Shown here: piece after piece, positions 1-8,198 of the stretch
Numbering within the stretch: the first letter of the stretch is position 1
How the letters are laid out: every line of letters starts with the position of its first letter
DNA from: Cryomorphaceae bacterium
GTDB taxonomy: Bacteria; Bacteroidota; Bacteroidia; Flavobacteriales_D; Crocinitomicaceae
Assembly: GCA_027485365.1 (NCBI GenBank)
Contig: JAIXRD010000111.1
Coordinates: forward strand, 1-26,833
Length of the DNA: 26,833 nucleotides
Direction: 5' to 3'
Translations under genes and position numbers: made by a program
The notes under the pieces: model-generated
Databases searched by the model: none
What the model was told of the DNA's origin: nothing
Seen by the model: the letters and a program-made list of their open reading frames with translations, nothing else

Positions 1-469
1 CAAGCATCGGGACTGCTTCGCCAAACCAAACCACATGAGGTCTTAAGCGGTATCCTTCAGGACAACGATCGGCTTCCGTTAATTCCCACGAGTTAATGGG
101 GTAGTATTTTGCCTCTTGATTTGGACCGCTTGATTTTGATAGCCGAATATTTCCATGTAAGTGAAGTACCTTACTACTACCCGCGCGTTCATGCAGGTCG
201 TCGATGTTCTGAGTGATTACGGTAACATCAAAGCTTACTTCAAGGCGCTGAATTAAAAGATGTGCTTCATTGGGGCTTGTTGCAATGATTTGTTTTCTAC
301 GTTCATTGTAAAACCGGGTAACTAACGCTGGGTCACGTTTCCAGGCTTCAGGTGTTGCAACATCTTCAATCCGATATTGCTCCCAAAGTCCTCCACTATC
401 ACGAAAGGTTTGAATGCCACTTTCGGCACTCATTCCTGCCCCAGAAAAAACAACAATTTTTTTTATCAT
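1..469 (-). CDS. cobB: Sir2-family NAD-dependent protein deacylase (class III sirtuin), C-terminus cut by window edge
   Basis: A sirtuin removes acyl groups (acetyl, succinyl) from lysines in the cytoplasm, using NAD. The ATG is at 469-467 and 156 residues are visible. Motifs in order: GAGMSAESGI at residues 10-19 (NAD binding), FYNERR at 53-58, TQNIDDLH at 86-93, the catalytic His in LHLHG at 105, and RPHVVWFGE near the cut end. Y54 and R57 of FYNERR match the Tyr/Arg pair that lets E. coli CobB accept succinyl-lysine, so desuccinylase activity is inferred. The segment between HG and RPHVVWFGE holds only one Cys, so the usual four-Cys zinc site looks missing. A consensus -7 box (TAAGTTTG, 495-502) lies upstream. 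The family call is secure; substrate preference is not. Confidence 0.93.
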   Translation of the reverse strand, partial: MIKKIVVFSGAGMSAESGIQTFRDSGGLWEQYRIEDVATPEAWKRDPALVTRFYNERRKQIIATSPNEAHLLIQRLEVSFDVTVITQNIDDLHERAGSSKVLHLHGNIRLSKSSGPNQEAKYYPINSWELTEADRCPEGYRLRPHVVWFGEAVPML

Positions 470-484
470 ATCGGAAAGAAACAT

Positions 485-502
485 TAAATTTACGCAAACT
501 TA
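485..502. promoter_or_regulatory. Divergent -7 boxes for the sirtuin and the T9SS protein
   Basis: On the minus strand TAAGTTTG (502-495) fits the Bacteroidota -7 consensus TAnnTTTG exactly and points to the sirtuin. On the plus strand TAAATTTA (485-492) fits 7 of 8 positions and points to the gene at 514. The boxes are only 2 bases apart, so the two polymerases would compete for the same stretch. Neither -33 element is strong. Confidence 0.5.
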
Positions 503-513
503 AAATTTACACG

Positions 514-1971
514 ATGAAAAAATTGTTATTCTCTTTGGCTGTACTTACCGGAGTTGCTGCTTATGCACAAACCCCAGTTGGTACCGTAGTGAGCAATTTC
601 ACGTTGACGGACATCAACGGAACTTCTCATTCTTTATTCAATTACCTAGACCAAGGTAAAATGGTGGTTATTGATGTATCTGCTACATGGTGTGGTCCAT
701 GTTGGTCTTACCACGGGACAGGGGCATTGAACAACTTCTACAACCAATTTGGTCCATCAGGTACAAACCAAGCCATGGTATTCTTTGTTGAAGGAGACCC
801 ACAAACCAATGCAGCTGATCTTAACGGTTCTGGTGCAAACACTCAAGGTGACTGGGTAACGGGTGAAAATATGCCAATTATCGATTTAGTTAATCAGGCG
901 TCTTTTGAGAATTCAGGAATGACGATTGATTATTTCCCTGAAATGTATGTGATTTGTCCTAATCGAACAATTATTGCTTCTGGTGTTGCTGGGGCAATCG
1001 GAACGGTGGCGAACTTAACTTCTTTATTAGGTCAATGTCCTCCTCCTGCATCTAATCCTGCGGACGTTGCGGCGTTGAATTATTTAGGAAGTTTATCACA
1101 TTGTGAAGGTTCTTACACACCGTCTGTACAAATTCAGAACAATGGTACTTCGCCATTAACATCGGCTACTGTAACGATTACACAAGGTGGAAATACCGTG
1201 TCAACTGGAACGTATTCTGGTAACTTGGCAACCTATGGTACTGCAAACGTTACTTGTTCAGCGATTCCTAACTTTACAGGAGGCGCATTAAACGTTACTG
1301 TAACCACTACAGGTGATGCTTCTGCGGCCAATAACAATGCGAACGCTAACATTGCTGTGGCATTAATTGCGGCATCTCAATATGTTACTGTAAATATTAC
1401 TACAGATAGATATGCTTCAGAAACTGCTTGGACCATTAAGAATTCTTCAGGAACAACTGTTGCTTCTGGTGGTGGAAATTGGCAAGATATGGCTGCTAAC
1501 GGACAAACTGTTCGAACACCAGTTCAAGTAACATTAAGTGCTAACCAGTGTTATGACTTCGAAATTACAGACACCTATGGTGATGGAATTTGTTGTCAAT
1601 ACGGTAATGGAGCGTATTCAGTGACTGATGCTACAGGAGCAACGTTGTTGAGTGGTGGAGAATTTGGTGATTCTGAAAAGAAACCATTCAAAACAGGAGC
1701 ACTTGGAATCAACGAAGAGAATTTCGCAGCAATGAATGTTTATCCTAACCCTGCTACTGATGCGATTAACGTTTCTTTTGAAGCAGTAAATGCAGATTAC
1801 AGTGTTGATGTATTGGATATCCAAGGTCGTGTAATTGCTTCCCAAGCAGTTAACAATGTAAACGGAACTCAAGTAGTTTCTTTCGCTACTGAAAACATGG
1901 CAAAAGGAAATTACATCGTTCGTATTGCTTCTAACGGATTTACAACTACTAAGTCAGTTGTTGTTCGATAA
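514..1971 (+). CDS. Secreted thioredoxin-fold protein with T9SS type A C-terminal sorting domain
   Basis: This 485-residue exported protein is probably delivered to the cell surface or medium by the type IX system. The ATG at 514 is chosen because it begins a clean signal peptide (MKKLLFSLAVLTGVAAYAQ); the frame stays open upstream but that part overlaps the sirtuin gene and has no signal. Residues about 20-180 form a thioredoxin/redoxin-like domain with WCGPC at 59-63, so disulfide redox activity is possible. The middle (about 185-290) resembles a CARDB-type beta domain, followed by a beta-rich segment containing DTYGDGICC. The last ~85 residues are a T9SS type A sorting domain with VYPNPATD and a final KSVVVR. 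The gene stands alone between the divergent sirtuin and a terminator. Substrate is unknown. Confidence 0.9.
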   Translation: MKKLLFSLAVLTGVAAYAQTPVGTVVSNFTLTDINGTSHSLFNYLDQGKMVVIDVSATWCGPCWSYHGTGALNNFYNQFGPSGTNQAMVFFVEGDPQTNAADLNGSGANTQGDWVTGENMPIIDLVNQASFENSGMTIDYFPEMYVICPNRTIIASGVAGAIGTVANLTSLLGQCPPPASNPADVAALNYLGSLSHCEGSYTPSVQIQNNGTSPLTSATVTITQGGNTVSTGTYSGNLATYGTANVTCSAIPNFTGGALNVTVTTTGDASAANNNANANIAVALIAASQYVTVNITTDRYASETAWTIKNSSGTTVASGGGNWQDMAANGQTVRTPVQVTLSANQCYDFEITDTYGDGICCQYGNGAYSVTDATGATLLSGGEFGDSEKKPFKTGALGINEENFAAMNVYPNPATDAINVSFEAVNADYSVDVLDIQGRVIASQAVNNVNGTQVVSFATENMAKGNYIVRIASNGFTTTKSVVVR

Positions 1972-1990
1972 GAATAAATTGAATTATAAG

Positions 1991-2015
1991 AAAAGGGGCT
2001 TCGGCCCCTTTTTTT
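1991..2015 (+). terminator. Rho-independent terminator with UUCG tetraloop
   Basis: The stem AAAAGGGGC pairs with GCCCCTTTT around a TTCG loop and continues into a run of seven T. It lies 19 bases after the T9SS gene and just before the convergent end of hflX. The minus strand reads only four T after the stem, so it works mainly for the plus-strand gene. Confidence 0.93.
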
Positions 2016-2025
2016 GTGCTACTAA

Positions 2026-3177
2026 TTAATAAAGGAAATCGTTGTACGGGTAACGGATTTTGAAAATGCGTTGAACCTCTTGATAAAGCACCTGCTTTAA
2101 TTCATCAATATTTGTTTTGTCAACTGCGGAAATAAAAACACACGGGCGTCCACCCAATCGAGCCATCCACGTTCGCTTTAATTCATCCAAAGAAACCTCT
2201 TCACTTAGGGAATCTATTTTATTAAAAACAATTATAGTTGGTTTCTCTTCCTTGTCAATTTCTTGTAAGGTGCTATTAACGGTTTCAAAATGATCTTCGA
2301 AATTTGGATGCGATAAATCCAGTACATGCACCAATAAGTCTGCTTCTCGGACTTCATCCAACGTAGACTTAAAAGACTCTAGCAATTGTTTAGGAAGCTT
2401 CCTGATGAATCCCACCGTATCGGTAAGTAAGAAGGGTAGATTGTCGATTACCACCTTCCGTACCGTGGTGTCTAGTGTGGCAAATAGTTTGTTTTCAGCA
2501 AAAACTTCAGACTTTGAAATCAAATTCATTAAGGTGCTTTTGCCTACATTAGTATATCCAACTAAAGCTACTCTAACTAATTGACCGCGATTACCACGCT
2601 GAATGGTCATTTGCTTGTCTATTTCTTTCAAGCGCTCTTTCATTAAAGCAATACGCTGCTGTATTATCCTACGGTCGGTCTCAATTTGTGATTCACCGGG
2701 GCCTCGCATTCCAATTCCTCCTTTTTGTCGTTCAAGGTGGGTCCACATACGGGTTAATCGCGGTAGCATATACTGTAATTGTGCTAACTCTACTTGTGTT
2801 TTAGCGTGGAAGGTACGTGCTCGTTTGGCGAAAATATCCAAGATTAGAATGCTGCGATCGATGATTTTTCTGTTAAGTTCTCGTTCGATGTTTCTAAGTT
2901 GCGATGGACTTAGTTCGTCATCAAAAATGATGGCATCAATATTATGTGTATCGGCATATACTTTAATCTCTTGCAACTTCCCTTCCCCTACGTAGGTTCT
3001 TGGGTTTGGGTATGGAAGTTTTTGTGTAAAAGCAAATTCTGCCCGTGCACCAGCTGTTTCTGCCAGGAATGCCAGTTCATCTAAGTATTCGTGTGCTAAA
3101 CGCTCGTCAACACCTCCATGAATAACCGCTACTAATAAGCAGCGCTCCTCAATCTCTTCAATGGTTGCGTGTGCCAT
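2026..3177 (-). CDS. hflX: HflX ribosome-splitting GTPase
   Basis: HflX binds 50S or stalled 70S ribosomes and, with GTP, helps split and rescue them under stress. The protein is 383 residues (E. coli HflX 426), with the N-terminal HflX domain at about 10-150 (YVGEGKLQEI), the Gly-rich linker GGIGMRGPGE at 153-162, G1 GYTNVGKS at 207-214, G3 DTVG at 253-256, G4 NKID at 319-322 and a G5-like SAVDK. The ATG directly abuts the TAA of the upstream cytochrome c gene (TAAATG), so it is the last gene of the lepA-cytochrome-hflX run and may be translated by coupling. All GTPase motifs are intact. Confidence 0.97.
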   Translation of the reverse strand: MAHATIEEIEERCLLVAVIHGGVDERLAHEYLDELAFLAETAGARAEFAFTQKLPYPNPRTYVGEGKLQEIKVYADTHNIDAIIFDDELSPSQLRNIERELNRKIIDRSILILDIFAKRARTFHAKTQVELAQLQYMLPRLTRMWTHLERQKGGIGMRGPGESQIETDRRIIQQRIALMKERLKEIDKQMTIQRGNRGQLVRVALVGYTNVGKSTLMNLISKSEVFAENKLFATLDTTVRKVVIDNLPFLLTDTVGFIRKLPKQLLESFKSTLDEVREADLLVHVLDLSHPNFEDHFETVNSTLQEIDKEEKPTIIVFNKIDSLSEEVSLDELKRTWMARLGGRPCVFISAVDKTNIDELKQVLYQEVQRIFKIRYPYNDFLY

Positions 3178-3510
3178 TTATTGGTGTAAGGTATTTACAT
3201 AGGCCGCTACGGAGTCAATTCGATCGGTTGATCCCAAGACTCCACTAAAACTCGGCATGGCATTCTTACCTGTTTTAATCATTTGTTTTATTTCTTTTAG
3301 GCTTAACGAAGTTGTCTTTAGGTTCTTTGCGCTGGAAACGCCTAAATCACCCTTTTCGCCGTGACAACTTGCACAGTGTGATAAATACAGTTCTTCTCCA
3401 AGTGGAATAGCCTTCTTCGGGGAAGGGGATGATGGCGTTGTTTCGTTACAAGCAAATAAAATACTTGCCGTTAGAACCAAGCCCCACCCAAATTTGCTCG
3501 AAACGGCCAT
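3178..3510 (-). CDS. Small c-type cytochrome lipoprotein
   Basis: A 110-residue monohaem cytochrome c, probably anchored outside the inner membrane as a lipoprotein. A short hydrophobic signal ends in a lipobox-like ILFAC (Cys21). The haem motif CASCH is at 46-50, and M85 in NAMPSFSG is the likely sixth ligand, giving a standard class I fold of about 75 residues. From the ATG the gene overlaps the upstream membrane-protein gene by 40 bases in another frame. A TTG a few codons downstream would shorten the overlap, but it leaves no positively charged n-region, so the ATG is preferred. An electron-carrier role with the neighbouring membrane protein is inferred from the overlap. Confidence 0.88.
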   Translation of the reverse strand: MAVSSKFGWGLVLTASILFACNETTPSSPSPKKAIPLGEELYLSHCASCHGEKGDLGVSSAKNLKTTSLSLKEIKQMIKTGKNAMPSFSGVLGSTDRIDSVAAYVNTLHQ

Positions 3511-3902
3511 GGAATACTTGCTAAAATGATTATCAACCCAATAACATAAAACAGTTTAATCGGCTTATAAATCTCTGCTGGGGTAGTACCCTTTTTAGAT
3601 TTTACATACCCGAAGGTGATTAATGCAAGGGCAATTACCATTCCTGCTAAATGTTCCATGCCATAGAAACGGTATGAAGCTTCTTTCATCCAACCATCGA
3701 AGAATTTTACTTTATCTGAAATGAAGTAAAGGATCAGTCCCAATATAAGTTGAGTATGAAGGCTAACCATAGAAAAGAGATTAATTAATTTCTCTCGTTT
3801 ATTAAATTCTTTAGCGGTAATTGAATTATATATCGCTAATAAAATAAGAATTAGGGCAACCCATCGTAGTCCAGAGTGCGTGTGTTTTAATATTTCGTAC
3901 AT
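3471..3902 (-). CDS. Four-helix cytochrome b-like integral membrane protein
   Basis: A 143-residue membrane protein with four predicted helices (about 12-30, 42-62, 82-101, 117-134). Histidines stand near or inside helices: H7 and H9 (HTHSGLRW), H49 (SLHTQ) and H84 (GMEHLAG). A small family with this N-terminus is often labelled cytochrome B in Bacteroidota; haem binding by H49 and H84 is inference. The ATG lies 10 bases after the lepA stop, and the 3' end overlaps the cytochrome c gene, so the two are probably made together. A partner in a small electron-transfer pair is a reasonable guess; no reaction can be named. Confidence 0.8.
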   Translation of the reverse strand: MYEILKHTHSGLRWVALILILLAIYNSITAKEFNKREKLINLFSMVSLHTQLILGLILYFISDKVKFFDGWMKEASYRFYGMEHLAGMVIALALITFGYVKSKKGTTPAEIYKPIKLFYVIGLIIILASIPWPFRANLGGAWF

Positions 3903-3912
3903 AACTTATAAA

Positions 3913-5709
3913 TTAATCGTTTAATTTTAATACAGCCAGGAAGGCTTCTTGAGGCACCTCAACCCGACCTACTTGTCGCATACGTTTTTTTCCTGCTTTT
4001 TGTTTCTCTAATAATTTTCGTTTTCTCGTGATATCACCACCATAACATTTGGCGGTAACGTCTTTTCTTAGCGCCTTGATGGTCTCCCGGGCAATGACTT
4101 TAGCACCAATCGCCGCTTGAATAGGGATTTCAAATTGTTGCCTTGGGATTAACTCACGCAGTTTAATGCATATTTTTTTACCTAAGTCAAAGGCATTGCT
4201 TCGGTGAACTAATGCGGATAAGGCATCTACTTGTTCGCCATTGAGCAGTAAGTCCATTTTAACCAGGTCGGATTCTTTATATCCTATGGGGTGATAGTCG
4301 AACGAAGCATAGCCTTTTGAAACCGTTTTTAACCGATCATAAAAATCAAATACAATCTCCGCTAAAGGCATTTCAAAGGTGATTTCAACGCGATCTTGTG
4401 TCAGATATACTTGATTCTTTAGTTCACCTCGCTTTTCAATACATAAGGTCATAATCGAACCCACAAATTCAGATTTTGTAATGACTTGTGCTTTTATATA
4501 TGGTTCTTCAATACGATCTACTCCGGCAGGATCAGGCAATTCAGATGGGTTGTTAACGATAAGCCTAGCTTCCACATCCCGCTTCATATAGGTGTGATAG
4601 GATACATTGGGAACCGTGGTAATAACGGTCATGTTGAATTCTCGTTCAAGGCGTTCTTGGATAATTTCCATGTGAAGCATGCCTAAAAACCCACAACGAA
4701 ATCCAAAGCCTAACGCAGCGGATGATTCGGGCTCGAAAACAAGGGAAGAATCATTTAATTGCAATTTCTCCATGGAGTACCGAAGCTCTTCGTAATCTTC
4801 ATTATCCACGGGATAGATTCCGGCAAATACCATTGGTTTAACATCTTCAAACCCTTTGATTGCTGAATCACATGGACGTTCAGCAGTAGTAATGGTATCT
4901 CCAACTTTTACTTCATTCGCTGCTTTTATTCCGGAAATTATATAACCCACATCCCCAGCTCTAACTTCCTTTTTGGGTACAAGATCCATTTTAAGAATTC
5001 CGATTTCATCGGCGTTGTAGTCTTTCCCGGTATTAAAGAAGCGTACCTTCTGCCCCTTTTTAATTACCCCATTTCTTACCCGATAATACGCAATGATTCC
5101 GCGGAAGGAGTTAAATACAGAGTCAAATATCATTGCCTGTAGTGGTGCATCTTCGTCGCCTTTTGGGCAGGGAATCCGATTGATAACAGCATCTAGAATT
5201 TGATCAACACCCAATCCGGTTTTTCCTGAAGCAGGGATGATTTCTTCTTGTTTACACCCAATAAGCTCAATGATTTGGTCAGAAACCTCCTCGGGCATAG
5301 CACTCGGAAGGTCCATTTTATTTAAAATGGGAATTATTTCTAAATCATGTTCTAATGCTAAATATAAATTAGAAATGGTTTGTGCTTCAATTCCTTGGGT
5401 TGCATCAACAATAAGCAATGCGCCTTCGCATGCGGCGATGGAACGAGAAACCTCATAGGAAAAGTCAACGTGTCCTGGGGTATCAATTAAATTTAAGACG
5501 TAATCTTCTCCATTGTGCTGATAATTCATTTGAATCGCATGGCTTTTTATGGTTATGCCACGCTCGCGCTCAAGGTCCATATCATCTAGCGCTTGATCTT
5601 GCATTTCTCGATCAGATATGGTGTTGGTTGCTTGTAATAACCGGTCCGCTAGGGTACTTTTCCCGTGATCAATATGGGCAATAATGCAAAAATTACGTAT
5701 GTTCTTCAT
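3913..5709 (-). CDS. lepA: Elongation factor 4 (LepA) translational GTPase
   Basis: EF4 acts on the ribosome in the cytoplasm; it is linked to 30S biogenesis and to remodelling of stalled complexes. The length of 598 residues is the normal family length. Visible are G1 AHIDHGKST at 11-19, an effector region with RERGITIK, G3 DTPGH, G4 NKMD, the domain II barrel, EF-G-like domains III and V, and the LepA-specific C-terminal domain ending in basic ITRKRKLLEKQKAGKKRMR. Start ATG 5709-5707 gives the canonical N-terminus MKNIRNFCIIAHIDHG. It is followed closely by three minus-strand genes. A weak -7 box lies 8 bases upstream. Confidence 0.98.
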   Translation of the reverse strand: MKNIRNFCIIAHIDHGKSTLADRLLQATNTISDREMQDQALDDMDLERERGITIKSHAIQMNYQHNGEDYVLNLIDTPGHVDFSYEVSRSIAACEGALLIVDATQGIEAQTISNLYLALEHDLEIIPILNKMDLPSAMPEEVSDQIIELIGCKQEEIIPASGKTGLGVDQILDAVINRIPCPKGDEDAPLQAMIFDSVFNSFRGIIAYYRVRNGVIKKGQKVRFFNTGKDYNADEIGILKMDLVPKKEVRAGDVGYIISGIKAANEVKVGDTITTAERPCDSAIKGFEDVKPMVFAGIYPVDNEDYEELRYSMEKLQLNDSSLVFEPESSAALGFGFRCGFLGMLHMEIIQERLEREFNMTVITTVPNVSYHTYMKRDVEARLIVNNPSELPDPAGVDRIEEPYIKAQVITKSEFVGSIMTLCIEKRGELKNQVYLTQDRVEITFEMPLAEIVFDFYDRLKTVSKGYASFDYHPIGYKESDLVKMDLLLNGEQVDALSALVHRSNAFDLGKKICIKLRELIPRQQFEIPIQAAIGAKVIARETIKALRKDVTAKCYGGDITRKRKLLEKQKAGKKRMRQVGRVEVPQEAFLAVLKLND

Positions 5710-5717
5710 AGTAAGTG

Positions 5718-5725
5718 CGAAGTTA
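5718..5725 (-). promoter_or_regulatory. Possible lepA -7 box
   Basis: TAACTTCG on the minus strand matches TAnnTTTG at 7 of 8 positions, 8 bases before the lepA ATG. No clear -33 TTG is seen at the usual distance, so lepA could also be reached by read-through from the gene ending at 5758. Confidence 0.35.
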
Positions 5726-5757
5726 CAATAACTCTTGGTATTCTTGGGTGAATTACA

Positions 5758-8148
5758 CTATTTTATCACGGTGATGTGCCCCGTCAGTTGTTGTTCTTGT
5801 CCTCGGTTTCTTCGATAGATTAGTTTCCACGTGTACACGCCGTCAGGAACCTTGGCGCCGTTATATGTTCCATCCCATTTAAAATCCAGTTGATCGGAGA
5901 AAAACAAGCGCTCTCCCCATCGATTAAACACCTCAATGTTTATCCATTCAACGCCAATAAAGCTACCCGAGAACACATCGTTGATTCGGTTTTCATCCGG
6001 TATAAATGTATTAGGAATGTAAATATAGAATTCCTCTTGAATATAAATCGGTTTGGTAATGCTATCAACGCAGCCATTCATATCTGTGGCAATTAATGTG
6101 ATAAAATATTCCCCATATGGAGAGAAGGTGTGTGTTGGATGAACTTCATATGAACCACTACCGTCCCCAAAAAACCATTGGTATCCAAAGCCATTTTGCG
6201 TCAGGTTATAAAAAGAGGTAGGCAAATTCTCTGTTGGATTTGTGGTTAAAATAGTGAAGTCTGCTACAGGTTTAACAATCTGAACTTGACTAAATCCACT
6301 TACATTGAACGACTGACATTCATCAGACACCAAAACCTGATAGCTGTTGGTGCTGCCGGGGTAAACCCAAATCCCAGGAGTTGTCGCCCCATTCGATGGC
6401 CATAGATAGTAGTAGTTTCCATAACCACCACTGGCAATTACACTTACAAATGCACTATCTCCTGGACAGATATATTGTGTTGGTGTCATGCTTAACAAGA
6501 GTGGAGGGCTTGTTACGGTATACGTTACGGTATCTCGGGCAATGTTTCCGCATCCGTCTGTTACGGTTAAAACGTAGCTGTTGGTGCTGCTTGGCGTAAC
6601 GGTTAGGCTATCCGAGGTTGATAGGACCGAATTTGAACCAAGGGTTCTCCAGGCATAGGTATAGGTTCCATTCCCGCCGTTAACGGTACTGTAAAATGTA
6701 TGGGTAAGATAGGGGCAAATTTCGGTCACATCGGGTGAAAGCGAAATGGAGAGCGGAGGAAAAACGGGAACGCTCACCAAGGCTGAATCCGTTAGTGTAA
6801 TTCCAGTACAATTATCGGTAACCTGAACATAAATGGTTTGCGACGATTGAGCAGTAAATGAAATAGCTGCCGTAGTTGCTCCTGTACTCCAAAGATAGGT
6901 GTATGGCTGAACTCCTCCACTAATTACTGCGGTTAAACTAATGGGTTGGTTGGGACATAACAAGGTCGTGTCATTTAGGCTAAGCGTTAATGGGGGAACA
7001 TCTTGGATATATAAGGTTAAGGGAATTGGAGTAACATTCCCACAGGGGTCCGCCACATTGAAATTGAGAATTATGGTCTCGAGTCCTTCCGCGAAATTAT
7101 CTGCAGTTACATTGATTTGAAACGTGTAAACAGCCTGGCCGGGACTAAAATTTACAGCATTGGGTATTCCTGAATAATCAACCCCTTGTGTGGCTGAACC
7201 AGCAACGGACAAAGGAATTGAAAGCGCGCTGTTTATGTTGCTTTGACGTGTTACCGTTACCGTAGCTGAAACACAGCCTTCCGCCATCCAGTCTGGATTA
7301 GGGAACACCTGTTGAGAAATGGTGGCGCTTACATCAACCGGGGTTTTTGAACTTAAACTGTTGGCTTCTAAAAAAATCCCAGAGTCCCAAGAACCATCGC
7401 CAACGTCTGCAATGGCAAGGATTAAGTGGTATGTTTGACCACATTGTACCGCGGAAACAGCTTCTAGTACATCCGTGAAACCGTCATACTGAATATAATT
7501 TGGAGAAGTATTGTATGGGGCCATTGTTCCATCACCATTGGCGTTGTAATATATCGAATTGGTAATTGCATTTACATTATTTATGGACACTACTCCACCA
7601 CCATTTGGAAGCTGGGCAATATTTTGCAGCCCAGTTATTCCTGGACCTGAGATAAAGAAACCAAACACATCATTATAGGTTGAATTATTTGGAGGGGCAA
7701 ATTCAGGATATTCTTCTGAACCAAACACATATTTGAATCTCACGGTGTCCGCATACGGGATAAAATCAAATTCGAGTGTCGCTGCGTTATACGTTTGGGT
7801 TCCTTGAATAATTCCTGAAAGGATTCCAGACCCAGGCATATTATTATCTGTCCCGGAAGAAGCGGCATTGTTTGGGCCTTGAGGCCCGGCGCCGTTATTC
7901 ATAATGGTACCCGTTGTCATTACAATGCCTTGAGCTATACCGAGATTTGTTCCGGCCGCAGTAAATGATCCAATGGCTGTTGGGCTTCCATTGTATAAAA
8001 TGTTACTGACAGTAACTCCCTGACCTATCAATACATTTTGTACTAATCCCTGAGGGGCTTGTCCGCTCCCGGTAACAAGCTGACTGAGGCCAAGGTTTAG
8101 TTTAAGCAGAAAAATTAAAGCCAATAAAATGTGCCAAGCCCTCATCAT
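5758..8148 (-). CDS. Choice-of-anchor L / PKD surface protein with T9SS type B sorting domain
   Basis: A 796-residue exported protein, likely a surface adhesin or structural component. The start is set at the ATG-ATG pair 8148-8143; the frame opens at a TTG three codons earlier, which is less likely. Order: signal peptide (about 1-25, ending GLSQ); choice-of-anchor L domain (about 30-270, with FKYVFGSEEYPEF and YDGFTDVL); Calx-beta-like segment (about 285-385); two or three Ig/PKD-like repeats rich in YTYLW and YVLTVTD; a PKD domain with FFGDGSG (about 630-705); and a gliding-motility-type C-terminal domain (CHU_C, with YIPNTFIPDENRINDVF and VFNRWGERLFF), the T9SS type B signal. It starts 50 bases after the ABC exporter stop, with only a weak TAACTTTT box between, so it may be co-transcribed with that gene. 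Ligand unknown. Confidence 0.92.
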   Translation of the reverse strand: MMRAWHILLALIFLLKLNLGLSQLVTGSGQAPQGLVQNVLIGQGVTVSNILYNGSPTAIGSFTAAGTNLGIAQGIVMTTGTIMNNGAGPQGPNNAASSGTDNNMPGSGILSGIIQGTQTYNAATLEFDFIPYADTVRFKYVFGSEEYPEFAPPNNSTYNDVFGFFISGPGITGLQNIAQLPNGGGVVSINNVNAITNSIYYNANGDGTMAPYNTSPNYIQYDGFTDVLEAVSAVQCGQTYHLILAIADVGDGSWDSGIFLEANSLSSKTPVDVSATISQQVFPNPDWMAEGCVSATVTVTRQSNINSALSIPLSVAGSATQGVDYSGIPNAVNFSPGQAVYTFQINVTADNFAEGLETIILNFNVADPCGNVTPIPLTLYIQDVPPLTLSLNDTTLLCPNQPISLTAVISGGVQPYTYLWSTGATTAAISFTAQSSQTIYVQVTDNCTGITLTDSALVSVPVFPPLSISLSPDVTEICPYLTHTFYSTVNGGNGTYTYAWRTLGSNSVLSTSDSLTVTPSSTNSYVLTVTDGCGNIARDTVTYTVTSPPLLLSMTPTQYICPGDSAFVSVIASGGYGNYYYLWPSNGATTPGIWVYPGSTNSYQVLVSDECQSFNVSGFSQVQIVKPVADFTILTTNPTENLPTSFYNLTQNGFGYQWFFGDGSGSYEVHPTHTFSPYGEYFITLIATDMNGCVDSITKPIYIQEEFYIYIPNTFIPDENRINDVFSGSFIGVEWINIEVFNRWGERLFFSDQLDFKWDGTYNGAKVPDGVYTWKLIYRRNRGQEQQLTGHITVIK

Positions 8149-8198
8149 ATAATTCAACGAATGAAAACGAAAAACGTTGGTAAAAGTTAAGCCTTTTT

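Noticed and set aside
352..513. N-terminal extension of the T9SS thioredoxin protein to an ATG-less upstream start
   Set aside because: It overlaps the divergent sirtuin gene and its promoter, and would bury the signal peptide.
8149..8157. TTG start three codons before the ATG pair of the choice-of-anchor L protein
   Set aside because: The two ATG codons directly downstream give a cleaner signal peptide start, and TTG is a weaker initiator.
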